The translations under genes and the position numbers were made by a program. This document shows positions 7,760 through 13,007 of a DNA stretch of 13,007 nt, piece by piece. Each line of letters opens with the position of its first letter. Position 1 is the first letter of the stretch. The notes under the pieces are model-generated. The model did not search any database, was not told where the DNA came from, and worked only from the letters and a program-made list of their open reading frames with translations. The stretch comes from Sphingomonadaceae bacterium (GTDB lineage: Bacteria > Pseudomonadota > Alphaproteobacteria > Sphingomonadales > Sphingomonadaceae), in assembly GCA_016462305.1 (NCBI GenBank), contig JAEMTM010000012.1:10913-23919 (forward strand), read 5' to 3'.

Positions 7760-10372
7760 ATGAATACGCATAAGCTCATTTCAGCACTGGCAGTAACGGT
7801 TTCGACCACTGCTCTATTTGTAGCTGCGGCAAATCCAGCCTTTGCCCAAGACAGCGCGCCGCAAGATTCGGTCGTTGAAGAAGAAACTGACCAAGACGCC
7901 ATTATCGTCACCGGCACGCGCCGTACCGACCGTACTGTGGCGGATAGTACAGTGCCTGTGGACATAATTTCGGCGGAAGCCTTGTTAAACAGCGGCCAGA
8001 CCGAAACAAACAAATTGCTGAACCAGCTTGTGCCATCGTTCAACTTTCCGCAGCCTTCGCTGACGGACGGAACGGACTCGCTGCGTCCTGCAACCCTGCG
8101 CGGCCTTGCGCCCGATCAGGTTCTGGTGCTGGTCAATGGCAAACGCCGTCACCAGTCCGCCCTTGTGAACTTGAACGGCTCTGTTGGCCGTGGGTCGACC
8201 GCAGTCGATCTCAACACAATTCCGCCATTGGCCATTGAACGCATCGAAGTGCTGCGTGATGGTGCCGCTTCGCAATATGGTTCCGATGCTATTGCTGGCG
8301 TCATCAACGTCCAATTGAAAAAAGGCATGGGCGGCCGCGCGCAAGCAACATTTGGCAAATATATCACGGAAATGGAAGATGTTGGCCAGGTTGATGCCGT
8401 GTCGTTGACGACTGGGGCGTCTGACAACCCGACGATTACTTTCACAGGCAAAGACCGCAAACGGAACGATGGCGACACTTATACATTCGCATCGAACTTT
8501 GGTCTGCCATTGGGTGAAAGCGGTTATGTGAACCTTACAGCGGAATATAAGGATCGTTCACCTACAAACCGTTCCGGCCCGGATATCCGCCGCAACTATT
8601 TCGCGGCTGGCGATCCACGCGAAGCCACGTTCAACCGTTATGCCCACCGTTATGGTGATGGTGTATCAAAAGACCTGAACTTCTTCGTGAACGCAGGTTA
8701 TGAATTCTCCGATACCGCAGAATTTTATACCTTCGGCAGCTATGGCGTGCGCGACGGCAATGGCGCAGGTTTCTACCGTCGTTCTTCCGACGTGCGTAAC
8801 CGCGACTGGGCGGCGTCAACCACCAGCTTCGTTCCTATATACGCAGACGGCTTCTTGCCGTTGATCGCCAGTAAAATTGTCGATATTTCTGCTGCGGCTG
8901 GCCTTCGTGGTGCCACAGGCGGATGGGACTATGACCTCTCGGCTGTCTACGGATCGAACCTTTTAGATTACACCATCGAAAACACGGTCAACACGTCGCT
9001 GGGCGGTGTAGCTAGCGCCCGCCGATTCTATTCAGGCGGACTGCGTTCGGGTCAGACCTCAATTAACCTCGATATGCGCCGTGATTTAGACATCGGCATC
9101 GGCAAGAGCGTTTCTTTCGCTTTTGGTGGCGAATATCGGAACGAAAACTACAAAATTGTGGCTGGCGAGCTGCAAAGCTACGTCAACGGACCGTTTTCAG
9201 CAGCGCCATTCAACGCTGCTGGAGGTGCCCAGGTGTTTCCTGGTTTCCGTCCGGCCAACGAAACCGACGTATCGCGCAGTAGCGCCGCTGGCTACGCCGA
9301 ACTCGATGCGGACCTCACGGACCAGTTGACGCTTCAATTGGCAGGCCGTTACGAGCATTTCAGCGACTTTGGTGATACCATCAATGGTAAAGCTGCGGCG
9401 CGTTTTGAAGTGATTGATGGTGTTGCTTTGCGTGGTTCGGTTTCAACCGGCTTCCGCGCTCCAAGCCTTGCGCAACGATCTTTTGCAGCGACATCCACGA
9501 ACAATGTCGGCGGTGTCTTGATTGAAATCGGAACATTCCCTGTCTCATCGCCAGTTGCTATCGCTTTGGGCGCACAGCCTCTCAAGCCAGAAAAATCCGT
9601 CAATCTGGGCGCAGGTGTTACCTTTACGCCGTTTAACGGATTGAGCATCACGGCGGATTATTACAATATCAAAATTAACGACCGGATCACGCTCACCGAA
9701 AACCTTCAGGGTACGGACGTTGTGGCATTGCTGACCTCAGCCGGCGTCACCGGCGTTAGTTCAGCACGCTTCTTCATCAATGGTATCGATACCAAGACCT
9801 CCGGCCTCGATGTCGTCGCGAGCTATCGCTTGCCCGACTTCGGTCTCGGCCAATTCCGGGTGAGCGTGGGTTATAATCTGAACGATACGAAAATCACGGA
9901 TCGCCGCGTATTTTCTGGTTTCACCGCGCAACGCCTGTTCGCACGTCAGGAAAGCTATCGTCTCACCGATGGTCAGCCGAAGAACAAGCTGAACATTGGC
10001 CTTGATTGGGATTATGATAACTTCGGTTTGACGCTGCGCACCAACCGTTATGGTGAAGTGTTCTTGCCGAGCAGCTTCTCGACGGCAGCTAACAATAACA
10101 ACATTGCGCTTGCGCCCGGCTCTGTTCCCGGTGACATCTTCTTGTCGCCAAAATGGGTCACAGATCTCGAGTTCCGCTTTAAGCCCGTGGAGTCTATCTC
10201 TGTCGCATTTGGTGCAAACAACATTCTCGACACATATCCAGACCGCTTGCCTTTTGGCACGGTGGATGGCGTGAACTATGGCTTTAACAATTCGTTTTTG
10301 CCTTACAGCTCGCAGTCGCCATTCGGTTTCAGCGGACGGTTTATATACGGACGCGTGTCGGTCGATTTCTAA
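7760..10372 (+). CDS. TonB-dependent outer-membrane receptor
   Basis: 870-aa outer-membrane active transporter powered by TonB-ExbBD. A Sec signal peptide ends at AFA|Q (residues 27-30). A short acidic linker precedes the TonB-box-like IIVTGTR (48-54). The plug domain (about 60-188) carries LRGLAPDQVLVLVNGKRR (113-130), VDLNTIPPLAIERIEVLRDG (149-168) and YGSDAIAGVINV (173-184), all standard for the family. The rest is a 22-stranded-barrel-like region with alternating aromatic strands, and the protein ends in Phe (RVSVDF), as needed for Bam-mediated insertion. GGGGA at 7749-7753 is a good ribosome site 6 nt before the ATG. No neighbouring sensor, sigma/anti-sigma pair, SusD-like or inner-membrane transporter gene identifies the substrate, so a siderophore, vitamin B12, sugar or other ligand are all possible. 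Followed by a strong terminator. Confidence 0.95.
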   Translation: MNTHKLISALAVTVSTTALFVAAANPAFAQDSAPQDSVVEEETDQDAIIVTGTRRTDRTVADSTVPVDIISAEALLNSGQTETNKLLNQLVPSFNFPQPSLTDGTDSLRPATLRGLAPDQVLVLVNGKRRHQSALVNLNGSVGRGSTAVDLNTIPPLAIERIEVLRDGAASQYGSDAIAGVINVQLKKGMGGRAQATFGKYITEMEDVGQVDAVSLTTGASDNPTITFTGKDRKRNDGDTYTFASNFGLPLGESGYVNLTAEYKDRSPTNRSGPDIRRNYFAAGDPREATFNRYAHRYGDGVSKDLNFFVNAGYEFSDTAEFYTFGSYGVRDGNGAGFYRRSSDVRNRDWAASTTSFVPIYADGFLPLIASKIVDISAAAGLRGATGGWDYDLSAVYGSNLLDYTIENTVNTSLGGVASARRFYSGGLRSGQTSINLDMRRDLDIGIGKSVSFAFGGEYRNENYKIVAGELQSYVNGPFSAAPFNAAGGAQVFPGFRPANETDVSRSSAAGYAELDADLTDQLTLQLAGRYEHFSDFGDTINGKAAARFEVIDGVALRGSVSTGFRAPSLAQRSFAATSTNNVGGVLIEIGTFPVSSPVAIALGAQPLKPEKSVNLGAGVTFTPFNGLSITADYYNIKINDRITLTENLQGTDVVALLTSAGVTGVSSARFFINGIDTKTSGLDVVASYRLPDFGLGQFRVSVGYNLNDTKITDRRVFSGFTAQRLFARQESYRLTDGQPKNKLNIGLDWDYDNFGLTLRTNRYGEVFLPSSFSTAANNNNIALAPGSVPGDIFLSPKWVTDLEFRFKPVESISVAFGANNILDTYPDRLPFGTVDGVNYGFNNSFLPYSSQSPFGFSGRFIYGRVSVDF

Positions 10373-10390
10373 ACCTTTATGAATTGAAAC

Positions 10391-10429
10391 AAAAAGGGCG
10401 CGGCGTCAAAACCCGCGCCCTTCTTTTTT
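10391..10429 (+). terminator. Intrinsic terminator of the TonB-dependent receptor gene
   Basis: GGGCGCGG (10396-10403) pairs perfectly with CCGCGCCC (10413-10420) across a 9-nt loop, followed at once by TTCTTTTTT (10421-10429) and preceded by AAAAA (10391-10395). It lies 18 nt after the receptor stop. The flanking A and T runs could make it work in both directions, insulating purB from the receptor transcript. Confidence 0.92.
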
Positions 10430-10504
10430 GCCACGCGTTTTGACGCCCATCCTTACGCCTGCTAACGGGTCCACGACTCCCGAAATCAGCCGAAAGCGTT
10501 TCTT

Positions 10505-11815
10505 ATGATCCCACGTTATTCCCGCCCCGACATGGTCAAGATTTGGGAGCCGGAAAACCGTTTCCGCATTTGGTTTGAAATTGAGGCACACGCCACGGAC
10601 GCGCTGGCCCAAATTGGCGTTGTGCCCGCATCAGCCGCCGCAGCCCTTTGGACGTGGTGGGCAACAAACCCAGCTATCGATGTCGCGGCTATCGACGCCA
10701 TCGAAGCCGTTACAAAGCATGACGTTATCGCGTTCCTGACATGGGTTGCCGAACAAGTCGGCGAAGAGGCGCGGTTCATGCATCAGGGGATGACATCCTC
10801 CGATGTGCTTGACACCTGCCTTGCCGTCCAATTGACTCAGGCGACGGACCTGTTGCTCGCTGACATGGATGCGCTGCTGGCCGCCATCAAAAGCCGCGCG
10901 ATGGAACATAAGTTCACGCCGACCATTGGCCGCAGCCATGGCATCCACGCCGAACCCATCACCTTTGGGATGAAGCTGGCGCAGGCTTATGCCGAATTTG
11001 CCCGCGGCCGCGCACGTCTGGTTGCGGCGCGTGCCGAAATCGCGACCTGTGCGATTTCGGGCGCCGTCGGCACCTTCGCCAATATTGACCCCAAAATAGA
11101 GGCGCATGTTGCGGCCAAGCTCGGCCTTGCCGTTGAACCTGTATCAACGCAGGTCATTCCCCGCGACCGCCATGCCATGTATTTTGCGACGCTGGGCGTC
11201 ATCGCCTCATCTATTGAGCGTCTGGCGACCGAAGTGCGTCATTTGCAGCGCACGGAGGTGCTGGAGGCGGAGGAATATTTTGCGCCGGGGCAAAAGGGCA
11301 GCTCCGCCATGCCGCATAAGCGCAACCCGATCTTGACCGAAAACCTGACGGGCCTTGCCCGTATGGTCCGTGGCTATGTCACACCCGCGCTCGAAAATGT
11401 CGCCTTATGGCATGAACGCGACATCAGCCATTCGAGCGTTGAACGCTATATCGGCCCCGATGCCACCATCACGCTCGATTTCGCGTTGGGCCGTCTGACG
11501 GGCGTCATCGACAAGTTGCTGATCTACCCCGATCGGATGCAAAAGAATCTTGATCGCATGGGCGGGCTTGTCCATTCGCAGCGCGTCCTGTTGGCACTGA
11601 CTCAGGCGGGGATTAGCCGCGAAGACAGCTACCGCATTGTGCAACGCAATGCGATGAAGGTGTGGGAGTCAGATGGCGCAGAATCGTTAATGGAACTGCT
11701 TAAAGCCGACCCGGATGTCACCGCAAAAATGACCGCGACGGAAATCGAAGATCGTTTCAATCTTGATTATCATTTCAAGCACATCGACACTATTTTCGAG
11801 CGGGTGTTCGGCTAA
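10505..11815 (+). CDS. purB: Adenylosuccinate lyase
   Basis: 436-aa cytoplasmic homotetramer enzyme that releases fumarate from SAICAR and from adenylosuccinate, two steps of purine/AMP synthesis. It belongs to the fumarase/aspartase superfamily. The N-terminus IPRYSRPDMVKIW (2-14) is typical of PurB. KHDV (71-74) carries a substrate-contacting His, MTSSD (96-100) is the conserved TSSD stretch, GRSHGIHAEP (142-151) holds the general-acid His145, and the superfamily signature GSSAMPHKRNP (265-275) supplies the catalytic Ser on the flexible loop. The length matches bacterial PurB of the B. subtilis type. The ribosome site before the ATG is weak (GAAAG). The gene lies behind the receptor terminator, so its promoter should be within 10430-10504, where I cannot pick a convincing -35/-10. 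Gene assignment is very sure. Confidence 0.96.
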   Translation: MIPRYSRPDMVKIWEPENRFRIWFEIEAHATDALAQIGVVPASAAAALWTWWATNPAIDVAAIDAIEAVTKHDVIAFLTWVAEQVGEEARFMHQGMTSSDVLDTCLAVQLTQATDLLLADMDALLAAIKSRAMEHKFTPTIGRSHGIHAEPITFGMKLAQAYAEFARGRARLVAARAEIATCAISGAVGTFANIDPKIEAHVAAKLGLAVEPVSTQVIPRDRHAMYFATLGVIASSIERLATEVRHLQRTEVLEAEEYFAPGQKGSSAMPHKRNPILTENLTGLARMVRGYVTPALENVALWHERDISHSSVERYIGPDATITLDFALGRLTGVIDKLLIYPDRMQKNLDRMGGLVHSQRVLLALTQAGISREDSYRIVQRNAMKVWESDGAESLMELLKADPDVTAKMTATEIEDRFNLDYHFKHIDTIFERVFG

Positions 11816-11845
11816 GAACGCCTCCTTTGTGTGAAGCGCATGTGA

Positions 11846-11885
11846 GGAAAAGACACTATCCCCTACCCAAAGGGGGAAAGTTTCC
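11846..11885 (+). other. Possible two-part RNA hairpin in the purB-lapA gap
   Basis: An inner stem CCCCT/AGGGG (11860-11864 with 11871-11875, 6-nt loop) is enclosed by GGAAA/TTTCC (11846-11850 with 11881-11885), with an uneven internal loop between them. No T-run follows. It ends 16 nt before the AGGAG ribosome site of the lapA gene, so it could be a weak terminator, a processing site or a 5' leader element; it may also be chance. Confidence 0.25.
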
Positions 11886-11917
11886 ATAAGATATACGTCA
11901 GAAGGAGAAGCCGCACG

Positions 11918-12220
11918 ATGCGATTTCTAAAAACGCTGATTTGGGTAACGATCATTATCGGGTTGATTGTGTTCGCGATCAACAATTGGGACGCTGTGTC
12001 CGTCCGCCTTTGGGGCGGTCTTCGCTTGGATACGAAATTGCCAGCTTTGGTTATTGTCGCATTCCTGCTTGGGTTTTTGCCGCTATACCTTGTGCACCGC
12101 ACACAGATATGGCGCATGAAACGGCGCATATTGACGCTTGAGGGCAAGCAGCGGACATCGGCTTTCCCCCCGCCACCTGCCTCTCCTCCCCCTGCTTACA
12201 CTGCTGTGGATTCGATATGA
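11918..12220 (+). CDS. LapA-domain (DUF1049) inner-membrane protein
   Basis: 100-aa small membrane protein with two predicted helices (about 4-22 and 41-60), a basic segment after the second helix (HRTQIWRMKRR, 60-70) and a proline-rich tail (84-93). This matches the LapA/YciS family; in E. coli LapA works with LapB to control LpxC turnover and so lipopolysaccharide synthesis. AAGGAG (11902-11907) is a strong ribosome site 10 nt upstream of the ATG. The stop overlaps the pyrF start as ATGA, so the two are translationally coupled. In E. coli the order is lapA-lapB-pyrF; here lapB is not between them. The family match rests on topology and context as much as on sequence, and an LPS role in this organism is an inference. 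Confidence 0.8.
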   Translation: MRFLKTLIWVTIIIGLIVFAINNWDAVSVRLWGGLRLDTKLPALVIVAFLLGFLPLYLVHRTQIWRMKRRILTLEGKQRTSAFPPPPASPPPAYTAVDSI

Positions 12221-12891
12221 CCAACCCAATCTTCGTCGCCATCGACACGCCCTATCTGGACAACGCGCTGGAATTGACCCGCCGGATCAAGGGACAGGTT
12301 GGCGGGGTGAAACTCGGCCTCGAATTTTTCTGCGCCAATGGCCATCATGGCGTGCATGAGGTGCAGAAATTGGGCCTACCGATTTTCCTCGACCTTAAAT
12401 TGCACGACATTCCCAATACCGTTGCCAAGGCGATGCAGGCGATCAACGTGCTTGAACCCGCCATCGTCACCATCCACGCCGCCGGTGGCCGCGCGATGAT
12501 GGAGGATGCCAAGGCTGCGGCAGGCCTGCATACCAAGGTGGTTGCGGTAACGGTGCTGACCAGCCTGGACGATCATGATCTGAACCATGTGGGTGTATCG
12601 GACAGCCCGGAGCAGCAAGTCGCCCGCTTGGCCGCGCTCGCGCAAGAGGCTGGCCTTGATGGCATTGTCTGTTCGGGGCATGAAGTGAAAGCCGCCAAAA
12701 AGGCGTGGAAGGATGGTTTCTTCGTCGTCCCCGGCCTTCGCCCCACTGGCGGCACCGCCGCCGACCAAAAACGCACTGTAACGCCCAGACAGGCCCGTGA
12801 CGATGGCGCGAGCATATTGGTCATCGGCAGACCCATCACCAAAGCAGAAAGCCCTGACGACGCTGCACGGGCGATTATGGGCACGCTTTAA
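12217..12891 (+). CDS. pyrF: Orotidine 5'-phosphate decarboxylase
   Basis: 224-aa TIM-barrel enzyme that decarboxylates OMP to UMP, the last step of de novo pyrimidine synthesis. Seen: FVAIDTP (6-12) with Asp10; VKLGLEFF (31-38) with Lys32; the family signature FLDLKLHDIPNTV (57-69), giving the catalytic Asp59-Lys61-Asp64 set; VPGLRP (171-176); and VIGRPIT (202-208) with the phosphate-binding Arg205. Length is typical of the short bacterial form. The start is fixed by the ATGA overlap with the LapA gene. The C-terminus ends normally. In many alphaproteobacteria trpF and trpBA follow; here the 116 bp after the stop are non-coding, so this cannot be tested within the window. Confidence 0.96.
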   Translation: MTNPIFVAIDTPYLDNALELTRRIKGQVGGVKLGLEFFCANGHHGVHEVQKLGLPIFLDLKLHDIPNTVAKAMQAINVLEPAIVTIHAAGGRAMMEDAKAAAGLHTKVVAVTVLTSLDDHDLNHVGVSDSPEQQVARLAALAQEAGLDGIVCSGHEVKAAKKAWKDGFFVVPGLRPTGGTAADQKRTVTPRQARDDGASILVIGRPITKAESPDDAARAIMGTL

Positions 12892-12905
12892 GTCATCCGC
12901 ATTGC

Positions 12906-12922
12906 CCGTCACCCTGAACTTG
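12906..12922. repeat. Degenerate half copy of the dispersed palindromic repeat
   Basis: CCGTCACCCTGAACTTG matches the left arm of the intact copy at 12963-12978 in 14 of 16 compared bases, the two changes being T-to-C and C-to-T. The expected right arm is missing: GGGGGAAG follows instead of a complementary TTCAGGG. It looks like an eroded or interrupted copy. Confidence 0.5.
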
Positions 12923-12933
12923 GGGGAAGTTGC

Positions 12934-12955
12934 ATCGACCATCAATCGACCATCA
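12934..12955. repeat. Perfect 11-bp tandem duplication
   Basis: ATCGACCATCA occurs twice with no spacer (12934-12944 and 12945-12955), between the degenerate and intact palindromic repeat copies. Two units only; probably a slippage duplication. Confidence 0.85.
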
Positions 12956-12962
12956 TATGCAT

Positions 12963-12987
12963 CGTCATCCCGAACTTGTTTCGGGAT
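12963..12987. repeat. Dispersed palindromic repeat (REP-like)
   Basis: CGTCATCCCGAACTTGTTTCGGGAT contains a perfect 8-bp stem ATCCCGAA/TTCGGGAT (12967-12974 with 12980-12987) around CTTGT. The GTCATCCCGAACTTGTTTCGGGAT type of sequence is a recurrent intergenic element in sphingomonad and other alphaproteobacterial genomes. It lies 71 bp after pyrF and could stabilise the mRNA end or stop transcription, though no T-run follows it. Confidence 0.75.
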
Positions 12988-13007
12988 AACGCGCAACAGC
13001 GGCAGTT

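Noticed and set aside
10373..10504. Riboswitch ahead of purB
   Set aside because: Beyond the receptor terminator no conserved junction or long paired structure is visible in the remaining 75 bp.
12934..12987. Tandem 11-mer plus palindrome as a CRISPR fragment
   Set aside because: The two units are directly adjacent with no spacer, and the palindrome is a different sequence.
12376..12996. 206-codon minus-strand frame covering the pyrF 3' end and the repeat tail
   Set aside because: Its N-terminus (VIPKQVRDD) is a translation of the palindromic repeat, a common false-gene signature, and the rest is antisense to pyrF.

Overview
The window is an ordinary chromosomal stretch of an alphaproteobacterium, most likely a member of the Sphingomonadales (Sphingopyxis/Sphingorhabdus-like). 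This is inferred from the order DUF1285-Nudix-cca, from LapA directly before pyrF, from a large TonB-dependent receptor with a typical sphingomonad N-terminus, and from a dispersed palindromic repeat (core GTCATCCCGAACTTG) at the right edge. I see no phage, transposase, CRISPR, tRNA or rRNA gene.

Layout. Positions 1-186 hold no gene I can support. A PQQ-dependent aldose-type dehydrogenase lipoprotein (187-1320, +) runs tail-to-tail into a three-helix DUF1499 membrane protein (1340-2212, -). A divergent 145-bp gap leads to a rightward cluster: GNAT acetyltransferase (2358), DUF1285 protein (2876), Nudix CoA pyrophosphatase (3424) and CCA tRNA nucleotidyltransferase (3993-5216). The last three are joined by ATGA stop/start overlaps. 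The cca stop then shares a TTAA with the stop of parC (5213-7537, -). A 222-bp divergent spacer separates parC from an 870-residue TonB-dependent receptor (7760-10372, +), which ends in a textbook intrinsic terminator. purB (10505-11815, +) follows, then a 102-bp gap, then a lapA-pyrF pair (11918-12891) joined by another ATGA. The right tail (12892-13007) is non-coding and repeat-rich.

How the genes fit together. Most are housekeeping: tRNA 3'-end maturation (cca), CoA/nucleotide clean-up (Nudix), chromosome decatenation (parC), purine synthesis (purB), pyrimidine synthesis (pyrF) and envelope upkeep (LapA). The receptor and the PQQ enzyme serve nutrient uptake and periplasmic sugar oxidation. 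No clearly new multi-gene system is visible. The better leads are the coupled DUF1285-Nudix-cca cluster, the palindromic shared stop between cca and parC, a Gln at the quinolone-contact Ser position of ParC, the operator-like repeats upstream of the receptor, and the intact and decayed repeat copies after pyrF.
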